NCBI GenBank assembly: GCA_024683935.1
Contig: JAIKXV010000091.1
Span: 1 to 57,176, forward strand
Direction: 5' to 3'
Source: Lachnospiraceae bacterium
GTDB lineage: Bacteria > Bacillota_A > Clostridia > Lachnospirales > Lachnospiraceae
DNA: 57,176 nucleotides
The translations under genes were made by a program, and so were the position numbers. Of this stretch, positions 9,637 to 17,780 are shown piece after piece (the first letter of the stretch is position 1; every line of letters begins with the position of its first letter). The notes under the pieces were generated by a model. The model did no database searches. It saw only the letters and a list, made by a program, of their open reading frames with translations, and had not been told where the DNA came from.

Positions 9637-10378
9637 GGAATCCGTAATAGAGGGCCGCAATGAGGTGATAGAGGCGTTCCGCTCGGGAAAGACGGTGGAC
9701 AGGCTCTTTTTATTAGACGGTGCCGGAGACGGGCCCATACAGACTATCAAGAGAGAAGCAAAGAAGCAGAATCTCCGTATAGATTTCGTTGACAGGAAGA
9801 GACTGGATGAGATATCCGTCACCGGAAAGCATCAGGGCGTTATCGCATATATTGCCGCATATAAATATGCCGAATTAGATGACATATTTAGTAAGGCAGA
9901 GGAAAAGAATGAGGATCCCTTTATCTTTATCCTGGACAATATCGTGGATCCCCATAATCTCGGAGCGATAATAAGGACTGCAAACATGGCGGGGGCTCAC
10001 GGAGTCATCATACCGAAGAACAGGGCCGTGGGACTGACTGCAGCAGTGGCGAAGGCTTCGGCGGGAGCGATAAACTATACTCCGGTGGTAAAGGTCACCA
10101 ACCTAAGGAATACCATAGAGGAACTAAAGGAGAGAGGACTCTGGTTCGCCTGTGCGGATATGGATGGGGACTGTCTCTTTGAACAGGATCTGACCGGTCC
10201 CATAGGAATAGTCATAGGTTCTGAGGGAGAGGGCGTTGGCAGGCTCATTAAGGAAAACTGTGATTACAGGGTTGCCATCCCGACCTCCGGCGACATTGAT
10301 TCACTTAATGCCTCGGTGGCGGCGGGAGTGATGGCTTTCGAGGTAGTGCGGCAGAGGCATGTCAAAAGCAGAGTATGA
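9623..10378 (+). CDS. rlmB: 23S rRNA (guanosine-2'-O)-methyltransferase RlmB / TrmH-family SPOUT methyltransferase
   Basis: A 251-residue SPOUT enzyme. The N-terminal substrate-binding domain (residues 1-75) begins with the typical VIEGRNEVIEAFRSG. The trefoil-knot domain carries motif 1 (DNIVDPHNLGAIIRTANMAGA), motif 2 (GIVIGSEGEGVGRL) and motif 3 (PTSGDIDSLNASVAAGVMAFE). It is predicted to methylate a ribose in the 23S peptidyl-transferase region. It overlaps mrnC by 14 nt and sigH by 20 nt. Confidence 0.93.
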   Translation: MSRFEESVIEGRNEVIEAFRSGKTVDRLFLLDGAGDGPIQTIKREAKKQNLRIDFVDRKRLDEISVTGKHQGVIAYIAAYKYAELDDIFSKAEEKNEDPFIFILDNIVDPHNLGAIIRTANMAGAHGVIIPKNRAVGLTAAVAKASAGAINYTPVVKVTNLRNTIEELKERGLWFACADMDGDCLFEQDLTGPIGIVIGSEGEGVGRLIKENCDYRVAIPTSGDIDSLNASVAAGVMAFEVVRQRHVKSRV

Positions 10379-10970
10379 AAAACTGGAGGACGATGAACTC
10401 TTTACCCTTAATAAGGACGGCGACAAGTATGCCGGAGAGGTCCTTCTGGACAGATATAAATATATAGTAAAGATGAAAGCTGCCTCCATGTTTATACTGG
10501 GAGGCGAAAAGGAAGATCTTATCCAGGAAGGGATGATAGGTCTTTACCGGGCCATTTGTGAATATGATCCGGGAAGGGACGCTTCCCTTGCCACTTTCTG
10601 TAATCTGGTGGTGACCAGATGTCTGTATACGGCCGTCAGGGATATGGGACGGCAGAAACATATACCCTTAAATAATTTCATATCCATATATGATGAGGAT
10701 GACAGTCTGTCAGAGAACGGGGAAGTAAACGGTCTCGGCAGCGATATAAATGATCCCGAGAAGCTTGTGATCGCACAGGAAAATGTGGAGCAGATACTGG
10801 AGGCGATAGAGGAGGAACTGAGTGCGCTGGAAAAGGAAGTGCTGGATCTCCGCCTTATCGGTATGAAAAACGGAGAGATCGCAAAAGTCCTGGGAAGAGA
10901 TGAGAAATCCACGGATAACGCACTCACAAGGATAAGGGTAAAGCTAAAAAAGAGGATGCAGAAGCCCTGA
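10359..10970 (+). CDS. sigH: RNA polymerase sigma factor SigH (sigma-70 family)
   Basis: A 203-residue sigma-30-type factor. Region 2 includes GGEKEDLIQEGMIGLYRAI, then the -10 recognition helix region ending RQKHIPLNNFISIYDED, which closely follows SigH. Region 4 carries a helix-turn-helix (LRLIGMKNGEIAKVLGRDEKSTDNAL). In Bacillus SigH controls early sporulation and competence; Lachnospiraceae that do not sporulate retain it. It is the last gene of the overlapping operon, and the convergent DegV gene ends 1 nt beyond its stop. The link to competence is suggestive because comEA/comEC genes lie further along, but no SigH-type promoter was identified there. Confidence 0.9.
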   Translation: MSKAEYEKLEDDELFTLNKDGDKYAGEVLLDRYKYIVKMKAASMFILGGEKEDLIQEGMIGLYRAICEYDPGRDASLATFCNLVVTRCLYTAVRDMGRQKHIPLNNFISIYDEDDSLSENGEVNGLGSDINDPEKLVIAQENVEQILEAIEEELSALEKEVLDLRLIGMKNGEIAKVLGRDEKSTDNALTRIRVKLKKRMQKP

Positions 10971-10971
10971 C

Positions 10972-11811
10972 TCAGAAGGACACGATGATACCGCCGTCAC
11001 CGGCATAAAGGGAGCTGATGCCGCGGGTATCGAGGATATAGGTTTTGGCAAAGCGGGCTTTCTCAAGGTATGAGGACAGAACCTCTTCGGCTCTCTTCCG
11101 GCAGTTGCAGTGGTTTATGAAGAGGATCCTGTTTTCGGTTTCCCTGACCTTCTCAAGGGAAATATCCGTCATCTTTTTCAGGGCGCTCTTCATTCCCCGG
11201 GCAATACCCAGCTGAACTATGGTGCCCTTGTCACCGGCGCAGACCGGCTTGATATTAAGTGCTGTTGCCGCAAGGGTCTTCAGTCTGGAGAGACGGCCGT
11301 TTTTACGTAAGGTTTCCAGGCTTTCCAGAACAAAGTAGGTGGAGAGTTTATTATCGAGAAAATCCACTGTCTTTTCCGTGATCTCCTTAAACGAAAGACC
11401 GGCCTCCGCATATTCCGCAGCCTTTAACAGAGCCTGCATCTCGCCGCCGGAGGCGGAACGGGAATTGAAGACAAAGATATTTCTTTCACCGTGTTCATCT
11501 TCGTACAGCTTTTTCGCAAGTACGGCACTGTTATATGAGCCGGACAGATCCGCAGAAAGAGTGGTCACAAAGAGAGCATCATAATTCCCTTCGTAGGCTT
11601 TCATAAAGGCTTCGGGGGAGGGACATGAGGATCTGGGACACTTGGGATATGCGGCAACCCTTTCCAAAAAGTCTTTCTGGTCGAAGCTGTCATCATCTAT
11701 GATCGTATGATCCCCGATCTGTATGGTAAGGGGAACATTTATACATTCATATTTGTTTTTAAAATCTTCGGGGAACTCGCAGCAGCTGTCACCCACAAAT
11801 CTGATCTTCAT
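10972..11811 (-). CDS. DegV family fatty-acid-binding protein
   Basis: A 279-residue two-domain DegV protein. It has the N-terminal FVGDSCCEFPEDF motif, the TTLSADLSGSYNSA lipid-headgroup loop, and the SARS-type ESLETLRKNGRLSRLK helix. DegV/FakB proteins hold a fatty acid and can present it to a fatty-acid kinase (FakA). No fakA gene is in this window, so the partner is unknown. It is convergent with sigH (1-nt gap) and divergent from the DUF5721 gene. A second paralogue lies at 47038-47943. Confidence 0.9.
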   Translation of the reverse strand: MKIRFVGDSCCEFPEDFKNKYECINVPLTIQIGDHTIIDDDSFDQKDFLERVAAYPKCPRSSCPSPEAFMKAYEGNYDALFVTTLSADLSGSYNSAVLAKKLYEDEHGERNIFVFNSRSASGGEMQALLKAAEYAEAGLSFKEITEKTVDFLDNKLSTYFVLESLETLRKNGRLSRLKTLAATALNIKPVCAGDKGTIVQLGIARGMKSALKKMTDISLEKVRETENRILFINHCNCRKRAEEVLSSYLEKARFAKTYILDTRGISSLYAGDGGIIVSF

Positions 11812-11884
11812 GCGTAGAATTATAACACCTTACTTTTCTCTCTTCAATGTTGTCCGGAATGCCCGGGGAGGATATAATCATCTT

Positions 11885-12367
11885 ATGATTGCAGTAAGAA
11901 TAAAACAGATAAAGCAGTTCATGAACATGCTCTTTAACAGCGGATCCTTTGACACCTTTACGTTAGAGGAAGCCGCCATAAAGACCTTCGCCGCATATAA
12001 TATCGACGGTCTTTATGAAAAGGATTTTTTTGATGTTGATGATATAAACAGAGCGGCGGCTTTTGATGATCCCTATACACCCTGGAAGCTTCTGAAGCCG
12101 TACTGCCGCGATCTTATAAAGGGAACACATACCCCTATATTCATGAAGTTCGTCCTGCACGGGGATCCGGCACTTTTTACGGATCCAGCTCAGCTTTCCG
12201 GAGTCAAGGCGCTTATCCTTATAATAAAATTTGAAAATACGGGACTTACGCTCACAACAGGTACGTCCATGAAAGAATTCATACCGGATTCCGATATAGA
12301 CAGGTTATGGGATGCTGAGGTGAAAAAATTCCTGACCTCCCTCAATGCGGAATATGAGGAGCTGTAA
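11885..12367 (+). CDS. DUF5721 family protein
   Basis: A 160-residue soluble protein starting MIAVRIKQIKQFMNMLFNSGSFDTFTLEEA, a pattern I associate with the Clostridia family DUF5721, whose function is unknown. The longer in-frame opening at 11723 reads antisense through the DegV start and was rejected. No signal peptide or catalytic motif is seen. Its stop directly abuts the start of the CapA-like gene (TAAATG), so the two are probably one transcript. Confidence 0.7.
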   Translation: MIAVRIKQIKQFMNMLFNSGSFDTFTLEEAAIKTFAAYNIDGLYEKDFFDVDDINRAAAFDDPYTPWKLLKPYCRDLIKGTHTPIFMKFVLHGDPALFTDPAQLSGVKALILIIKFENTGLTLTTGTSMKEFIPDSDIDRLWDAEVKKFLTSLNAEYEEL

Positions 12368-13669
12368 ATGAAGAGAGCGGGTTCAATATTTATCATAATA
12401 ATATCGGTGATGCTGCTCTTTGGCTGCAGCGAAGCGAAAACCGCTCCGAAAGCGGAGGCGGTTTCGGAAAAGATCGGAGAAAAAGATATCGTTCTTGACG
12501 ATAAGGGAAAGGCTGTTGCAGAACCGGAAACGCCGGAGGAAACAGACACGATAAAGATACCGGTCCGGGAGCCTGAAGTTACGGCATCAGAGGAGATTCC
12601 GGAGGAGGCAGAGGAACCCGAAAATTCATTTGAAGGTTACATTCTCGGGGAAAACGATGTTTCAGAGAACGGAGTCTATTTAAAGAGCACCGCGGAAGAA
12701 GGCAGGGTCACCATTGCTTTTGCGGGGGATATCAATTTTGATGACAGATATGCGATCATGAATACCCTCCGGAACAGGGGTGGAAGCATATCTTCCTGCA
12801 TAGATCCTTCGCTTATCGACAGGACAAACAGGGCAGATATATTTATGATTAATAATGAGTTTCCGTACAGCACCAGGGGAACTCCTCTTCCCGAAAAGAA
12901 GTTCACCTTCCGGGCAAAACCCGGTACGGTCTCAATGCTTAATGACCTCGGGACGGATATTGTGAGCCTCGCAAATAACCATGCCTATGATCACGGACCG
13001 GATGCACTTTTAGATACCTTTGACACCTTGGATGGTGCAGGGATTCCCTATGTGGGCGCCGGGAATAACATAGAGGAGGCGGAAAAACCGGTGTATTTTA
13101 TCGCCGGAGGAATGAAGATCGCCATAGTGTCAGCCACCCAGATCGAAAGAAGCCTCCCGCCGGATACAAAGGAAGCGACGGAAACGGATCCCGGAGTTTT
13201 AAGAACGCTGGATCCTGAGAGGTTCCTGAAGGTGATAAGAATGGCAGAGGAAAACAGCGATTTTGTCATTGTCTATGTGCACTGGGGAAGCGAGAACATA
13301 AATAAGTATGAGGCTGCCCAGACAGAGCTTGCAGTCGCATATGAAGAGGCGGGGGCGGATCTTATAATAGGCGACCATCCCCATGTGCTGCAGGGCATTG
13401 AATATATCGGGGATACACCGGTATTCTACAGTCTCGGAAATTACTGGTTCAGTTCCAAGAAATTGGATAACTGTCTCGTGGAAGCAGTTATAGAGAATAA
13501 GGAAATCGCTTCCTTGCGATTCATCCCCTGTATTCAGCAGAACTGTTCCACCACGGAATTAAGCAAAGGTTCGGGAGACTATGACAGGGTACTGAATGAG
13601 ATGAGAGAATGGTCCACGGATAATGTGGAGATCGATGAGAACGGAATGGTGAGAAAGAAAGAGAACTGA
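12368..13669 (+). CDS. CapA-family (PGA_cap) metallophosphatase-like lipoprotein
   Basis: A 433-residue lipoprotein: the N-terminal signal ends in the lipobox LLFGC (Cys about residue 20). An acidic Pro/Glu-rich stalk (25-90) and a calcineurin-like CapA domain follow. Metal-site motifs include FAGDINFDDRY, MINNEFPY, LANNHAYDHG, YVHWGSE and GDHPHVLQG. CapA proteins assist poly-gamma-glutamate capsule synthesis in Bacillus, but many clostridial members have no capB/capC neighbours, as here, so the substrate is open. The protein probably acts on the outer face of the membrane. Confidence 0.87.
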   Translation: MKRAGSIFIIIISVMLLFGCSEAKTAPKAEAVSEKIGEKDIVLDDKGKAVAEPETPEETDTIKIPVREPEVTASEEIPEEAEEPENSFEGYILGENDVSENGVYLKSTAEEGRVTIAFAGDINFDDRYAIMNTLRNRGGSISSCIDPSLIDRTNRADIFMINNEFPYSTRGTPLPEKKFTFRAKPGTVSMLNDLGTDIVSLANNHAYDHGPDALLDTFDTLDGAGIPYVGAGNNIEEAEKPVYFIAGGMKIAIVSATQIERSLPPDTKEATETDPGVLRTLDPERFLKVIRMAEENSDFVIVYVHWGSENINKYEAAQTELAVAYEEAGADLIIGDHPHVLQGIEYIGDTPVFYSLGNYWFSSKKLDNCLVEAVIENKEIASLRFIPCIQQNCSTTELSKGSGDYDRVLNEMREWSTDNVEIDENGMVRKKEN

Positions 13670-13677
13670 TCCCCGCA

Positions 13678-14415
13678 TCAGGGATGTTGGCTGCACCATT
13701 CCTTCCATGCCTTTACTATCCCGGGTTTTGATAAAATAAAGAATTTCACAAAAGCACCGTTAGACATCTTGAAGGAATTGCCGGAAACGGAGACCACTTC
13801 CCGCATGTTTATCACGGTGTTTTTTGATATCTGCATAAAGCCCGACGTATCTGATGGAAGGGAGGCAATCAGATCATTCAGTCTGCCGAAGGAGCGGAAA
13901 TTCCTGCCGCCGGTCAGAGAGATAGATATCATGCCGCTTTGTTCCCTGAAGTATATGATCTCTTCAGGAAGTACATAAATGGTTTCCGTATCTCCGTGAA
14001 GCTCAACCTTCTTTTTCAGCTCTGCCTTATATTTTAAGCAGAGATCGATGGCCTGGCGGTAGTCCGTTTCTTTAAGGGGTTTATCTAAGTAGTAGAGATT
14101 ATCGAAATCAAAGCGGGGATCCCCCTCGTATTTTGCCTTGTAATCCAGCTCTCCGGAACACAGGAAGACGGGATAGCTGCAGCCCTTTTTCATCATATCA
14201 AGAGCAATCATCATGCCGTCTCTTCTCGAATAAACATCTAAAAAGACCAGATCATATTTTTCCATAAAGGGGAAAAATGCGTCTTCTTTTCCGTAAGTAT
14301 CAAAATACAGAGCTTCCCCCTGTTCTGCACGGTAGGAGGATTCTCTGTACAGTAGTCTTTCTGCCTGCTTCCGGTCAGCAGGGTTTTCATCTAAGAGAGC
14401 CAGATATATGGACAT
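13678..14415 (-). CDS. LytTR-family response regulator (AgrA/LytR type)
   Basis: A 245-residue regulator. Residues 1-120 form a receiver with the phosphoacceptor Asp in YDLVFLDVYSRRDG and the switch Lys in YYLDKPLKE. Residues about 140-245 form a LytTR DNA-binding domain (TIYVLPEEIIYFREQSGMISISL, later RSFGRLNDLIASLP and FMQISKNTVINMREV). LytTR regulators usually control cell-surface, bacteriocin or quorum genes. No histidine kinase is adjacent; the gene overlaps DUF1294 by one nucleotide (TAATG) and is the distal gene of an argG-DUF1294-LytTR unit. Confidence 0.9.
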   Translation of the reverse strand: MSIYLALLDENPADRKQAERLLYRESSYRAEQGEALYFDTYGKEDAFFPFMEKYDLVFLDVYSRRDGMMIALDMMKKGCSYPVFLCSGELDYKAKYEGDPRFDFDNLYYLDKPLKETDYRQAIDLCLKYKAELKKKVELHGDTETIYVLPEEIIYFREQSGMISISLTGGRNFRSFGRLNDLIASLPSDTSGFMQISKNTVINMREVVSVSGNSFKMSNGAFVKFFILSKPGIVKAWKEWCSQHP

Positions 14416-14714
14416 TACATGAAGCTGATGTTATAGGGTGAGAAAAACAACAGGAATACCGCGGCTGCCACATATATTATGAGGAGCAGCGGCATTCCTA
14501 TTATGAATTTCAAGTGCTTTGTTTTGTGGTGAAATAAATGCATCCCGAGAAGACAGCCCGGAGCGCCCCCCAGGATGGCAGGAATGAACAGAGTAAACTC
14601 GCTTAAGCGCCAGTAGTTCCGTTCGGCTTTTCTTTTGTCGATGAACATCTGGATAAATCCCCACAGATTTACTATGAGGAAATATGCCCCGATGGCCATG
14701 AACATCGTTTTCAT
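14415..14714 (-). CDS. DUF1294 small membrane protein
   Basis: A 99-residue protein with hydrophobic segments at both ends and in the centre (about residues 4-22, 43-58 and 72-93). The core DKRKAERNYWRLSEFTLFIPAILGGAPGCLLGMHLFHHKTKH is the DUF1294 signature; the role is unknown. It overlaps argG by 4 nt (ATGA) and the LytTR gene by 1 nt, so it is very likely translated from the argG message. Confidence 0.85.
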   Translation of the reverse strand: MKTMFMAIGAYFLIVNLWGFIQMFIDKRKAERNYWRLSEFTLFIPAILGGAPGCLLGMHLFHHKTKHLKFIIGMPLLLIIYVAAAVFLLFFSPYNISFM

Positions 14715-15949
14715 TTCTTTTTCTTTTTGCTCTTTTCGGCCTCGTTCATTTTCATTGCCCTTACCTTGGTGGAAAGACCGAAGAGGGTTATGAAGCCCTG
14801 GGCGTCATGGTGGTCATAGAGATCACCGGTCTTGAACGAAGCAAGACTTTCATTATAGAGTGAGTAGGGAGAAGTCTCGCCGCATTTGATGATATTACCT
14901 TTATAGAGCTTGAACTTCACTTCACCCGTTACATATTCCTGGGTGCTTTCAATAAATGCGGAAAGGGCCTCTCTTAAAGGAGTGAACCACTTGCCTTCAT
15001 AGACAAGCTGTGCAAGTTCATCGCTTAAGTGCTTCTTTACCCTTGCACATTCTCTGTCGAGGATGAGCTCTTCCAGCTGCTCATGTGCTGCATAGAGGAT
15101 GGTGCCGCCGGGGGTTTCATATACGCCGCGGCTCTTCATGCCTACAACACGGTTCTCTACTATATCTATTATACCTACGCCGTGCTTTCCGCCAAGCTTA
15201 TTCAGAGTGCGGATGATGTCGGAGGTTTTCATTTTCTTTCCGTTTACGGATACGGGTACGCCCTTTTCAAATTTCATGGTTACGTACTCGGGCTTGTCCG
15301 GAGCGTCTTCGGGGCTTACTCCCAGTACCAGGAGATGCTTGAAGTTCGGTTCTTCGGAAGGATCTTCAAGCTCCAGTCCCTCATGGCTGATATGCCACAG
15401 GTTCCGGTCTCTGCTGTAGGAAGAGTCGGCACTGAAGGGAAGATCTATGCCGTGCTTCCTGCAGTACTCTATCTCGGATTCCCTGGAGTCCATTGTCCAT
15501 GCCGGATCTCTCCAGGCAGCTATTATCTTCAGATCCGGAGCTAAAGCCTTGATGCCAAGCTCAAACCTGATCTGGTCATTTCCCTTGCCGGTGGCGCCGT
15601 GGCAGATGGCAACCGCTTTTTCCTTGCGGGCTATCTCTACCAGTTTCTTTGCGATAAGGGGTCTCGCCATGGAAGTGCCGAGAAGATACTGATTCTCATA
15701 TACGGCGTGGGCCTGTACGCAGGGAAGGATGTATTCATCAGCGAATTCATCCGTCACGTCTTCAATATAGAGCTTTGATGCTCCACAGGCTATCGCCCTT
15801 TCATTAAGTCCGTCCAGCTCTTCTTCCTGTCCGCAGTCTATGCAGACACAGATTACATCGTAGCTGTAGTTTTCCTTAAGCCAGGGAATGATGGCGGTTG
15901 TATCCAGTCCGCCTGAATATGCAAGTATTACCTTTTCTTTTTTAGCCAT
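14711..15949 (-). CDS. argG: Argininosuccinate synthase
   Basis: Condenses citrulline and aspartate using ATP. The 412 residues include the PP-loop AYSGGLDTTAI (residues 10-20), the CVDCGQ-like CIDCGQEEEL, the GATGKGNDQIRFE motif and the citrulline-binding SADSSYSRDRNLWHISHEG region. The C-terminus ends in a run of lysines. The start ATG follows AAAGGAT; a 15-nt leader stretch here (15952-15966) is identical to that before hldD. argG is transcribed divergently from argC across the shared regulatory region 15988-16105. argH is not in the window. Confidence 0.97.
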   Translation of the reverse strand: MAKKEKVILAYSGGLDTTAIIPWLKENYSYDVICVCIDCGQEEELDGLNERAIACGASKLYIEDVTDEFADEYILPCVQAHAVYENQYLLGTSMARPLIAKKLVEIARKEKAVAICHGATGKGNDQIRFELGIKALAPDLKIIAAWRDPAWTMDSRESEIEYCRKHGIDLPFSADSSYSRDRNLWHISHEGLELEDPSEEPNFKHLLVLGVSPEDAPDKPEYVTMKFEKGVPVSVNGKKMKTSDIIRTLNKLGGKHGVGIIDIVENRVVGMKSRGVYETPGGTILYAAHEQLEELILDRECARVKKHLSDELAQLVYEGKWFTPLREALSAFIESTQEYVTGEVKFKLYKGNIIKCGETSPYSLYNESLASFKTGDLYDHHDAQGFITLFGLSTKVRAMKMNEAEKSKKKKK

Positions 15950-15987
15950 TTGGTTTATCCTTTCATGTAGCGCTGTTGATCATCACA

Positions 15988-16016
15988 ATGATACAACGAA
16001 ATATTACAATGCGCAA
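15988..16016 (-). promoter_or_regulatory. Predicted argG promoter
   Basis: On the minus strand the -35 is TTGCGC (16011-16016) and the -10 is TATCAT (15988-15993), with a 17-nt spacer. The ARG-box-like array begins at the very next base (16017), so a bound ArgR would sit against the -35. Confidence 0.5.
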
Positions 16017-16068
16017 GACAAAATATTCATAAAAAAGAATAAATATTCACAAAAATAAGTTTTTATTC
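16017..16068. promoter_or_regulatory. Triple ARG-box-like operator between argG and argC
   Basis: The best site is GAATAAATATTC at 16037-16048, a full match to the core GAAT-WWWW-ATTC of the ArgR/AhrC ARG box. Degenerate copies at 16017-16028 and 16057-16068 keep the ATTC half, so ATTC recurs at 16025, 16045 and 16065, exactly 20 bp apart. That spacing would suit a cooperatively bound ArgR hexamer. The array fills the space between the two divergent -35 elements. ArgR itself is not encoded in this window. Confidence 0.6.
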
Positions 16069-16076
16069 ATTTTGGC

Positions 16077-16105
16077 TTGCATATTATGCAAATTTAATGT
16101 ATATT
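16077..16105 (+). promoter_or_regulatory. Predicted argC operon promoter
   Basis: The -35 is TTGCAT (16077-16082), the -10 is TATATT (16100-16105) and the spacer is 17 nt. It lies just downstream of the ARG-box-like array and implies a leader of about 118 nt before argC. Confidence 0.6.
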
Positions 16106-16189
16106 TATACACTATATCATACCGGACTGTATTTCATTCTGAGCGAAGAAGGGAATCCTATTATAATACAAGAAAGCAGGATGACAGAC

Positions 16190-16225
16190 GGCAGATATAG
16201 AGAAACGAAAGGAGCGGCACAGACT
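16190..16225 (+). repeat. Leader repeat, copy 1 (argC 5' region)
   Basis: A 36-nt segment ending in the argC ribosome site (CGAAAGGAGCGGCAC) matches the segment at 48115-48150 at 32 of 36 positions. A shorter relative lies before argB at 19018-19040. Neither full copy lies within a real gene. Confidence 0.7.
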
Positions 16226-16229
16226 AATT

Positions 16230-17270
16230 ATGATAAAAGTCGGGATCATCGGAGCAACAGGATATGCGGGAAATGAAATAGTACGTCTTCTCATGGGACA
16301 CAGGGAAGCGGAGATTAAATGGCTGGTGTCAAGGAGCTTTGAGGGACAGAATTACGCAGATATATACAGGAACTTCTTTGATGTTCTGGATATGGAGTGT
16401 CTGGGAAGCGAACTTGATAGTCTGCTGCCTGAGGTGGATGTGGTATTCACCGCCACTCCCCAGGGATATCTTTCTTCCATATTAAAGGAAGATATGCTGA
16501 AAAAGGCCAGATTCATAGATCTCTCTGCCGACTATCGTATAAAAGATGTGGATATATATGAAAAATGGTACGGTATAAAGCATGGTTCACCGGAGCTGAT
16601 CGGCAAAGCCGTTTACGGTCTTTCTGAGGTAAACCGGGAGGATATCAGGAATACAGACCTGCTGGCAAATCCCGGCTGCTTTACCACCTGTTCCATTCTG
16701 ACGGCATATCCGCTTATAAAGGAACATCTGATAGATCCGGATACGCTTATCATCAATGCACTTTCGGGAGTGTCAGGAGCCGGAAGAGGGGCAAAGGTCG
16801 CGAATCTTTTCTCGGAGGTAAATGAAAGCGCGAAGGCATACGGGGTAACAACCCACCGCCATACTCCGGAGATCGAGGAGCAGCTGTCCTATGCATACGG
16901 AAAAACTATCACGGTGAATTTCACGCCCCACCTTGTGCCGATGAACCGGGGGATTCTGGTAACGGAGACAGCATCCCTTGCCGGGGGCGCGGATGAAGAT
17001 AAGATAAGAGGTGCTTATGAAAAGCATTTCGGTAAGGAGTTCTTTATCAGGCTCTGCAGGGACGGAGCAAATCCCGAGACCAGGTTTGTGGAGGGCAGCA
17101 ATTATACCGACATCGGTTTTAAGGTGGATAAGAGGACAAACAGGGTTATAATGATGGGGGCTCTGGACAATCTTGTTAAGGGAGCCGCAGGGCAGGCCGT
17201 GCAGAATATGAATATTATGTTCGGATTTGATGAGACGGAGGGCTTAAGGGCCGTTCCGATGGTGCCGTGA
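16230..17270 (+). CDS. argC: N-acetyl-gamma-glutamyl-phosphate reductase
   Basis: Reduces N-acetylglutamyl phosphate to the semialdehyde with NADPH. The 346 residues begin with the Rossmann motif GIIGATGYAGNEIVRLL, and the catalytic Cys150 lies in NPGCFTTC. HRHTPEIEEQL supplies the conserved histidine. It is the first gene of argC-GNAT-argJ-argB-argD. AAAGGAG lies 12-13 nt before the ATG, a rather long spacing, within a leader motif repeated elsewhere in the window. Confidence 0.97.
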   Translation: MIKVGIIGATGYAGNEIVRLLMGHREAEIKWLVSRSFEGQNYADIYRNFFDVLDMECLGSELDSLLPEVDVVFTATPQGYLSSILKEDMLKKARFIDLSADYRIKDVDIYEKWYGIKHGSPELIGKAVYGLSEVNREDIRNTDLLANPGCFTTCSILTAYPLIKEHLIDPDTLIINALSGVSGAGRGAKVANLFSEVNESAKAYGVTTHRHTPEIEEQLSYAYGKTITVNFTPHLVPMNRGILVTETASLAGGADEDKIRGAYEKHFGKEFFIRLCRDGANPETRFVEGSNYTDIGFKVDKRTNRVIMMGALDNLVKGAAGQAVQNMNIMFGFDETEGLRAVPMVP

Positions 17271-17272
17271 TA

Positions 17273-17743
17273 ATGAATGCCGATATAAGGATAATGAAAA
17301 AAGAAGATTATGAGGGAGTCCATGCTCTATGGCTTTCCATTAAAGGCTTTTCCATACGAAGCATTGATGACAGCCGGGAAGGCGTGGAAAAGTTCCTGAA
17401 AAGAAATCCCGATACTTCCATTGTGGCAGAGGAGAATGGAGAGATAATAGGCGCCATACTCTGTGGGCATGACGGCAGGAGAGCCACCTTTTATCATGTG
17501 TGTGTCCGGGAGGATAAGCGGAAGCAGGGCATAGGAAAAGCCATGGTGGTCATGGCAATGAATGCCCTTAAGAAAGAGAAGATAAATAAGGTTGCGCTTA
17601 TTGCTTTTACAAAAAATGATGTGGGAAACGCCTTCTGGAAGAGCATAGGATGGAAGCAGAGAACGGATCTGAATTATTACGATTTCGTTTTGAATGCGGA
17701 GAACATAGAGAGTTTTGTTACCCTGGAGAACACAGGATTCTGA
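17273..17743 (+). CDS. GNAT-family N-acetyltransferase inside the arginine operon
   Basis: A 156-residue protein starting at the ATG at 17273, 2 nt after the argC stop; a GTG at 17267 overlapping argC is an alternative. The acetyl-CoA binding motif is CVREDKRKQGIGKAMVVMAMN (Q/R-x-x-G-x-G type), followed by ALIAFTKNDVGNAFWKSIGWK, typical of YpeA-like GNATs. Lying between argC and argJ it may supply or supplement N-acetylglutamate synthesis, but this is inferred from position only. The sequence does not prove the substrate; it could acetylate another amine. Confidence 0.85.
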   Translation: MNADIRIMKKEDYEGVHALWLSIKGFSIRSIDDSREGVEKFLKRNPDTSIVAEENGEIIGAILCGHDGRRATFYHVCVREDKRKQGIGKAMVVMAMNALKKEKINKVALIAFTKNDVGNAFWKSIGWKQRTDLNYYDFVLNAENIESFVTLENTGF

Positions 17744-17780
17744 GGGGATTTCAGATATAAATAAAGGAGTGGGACAGATC

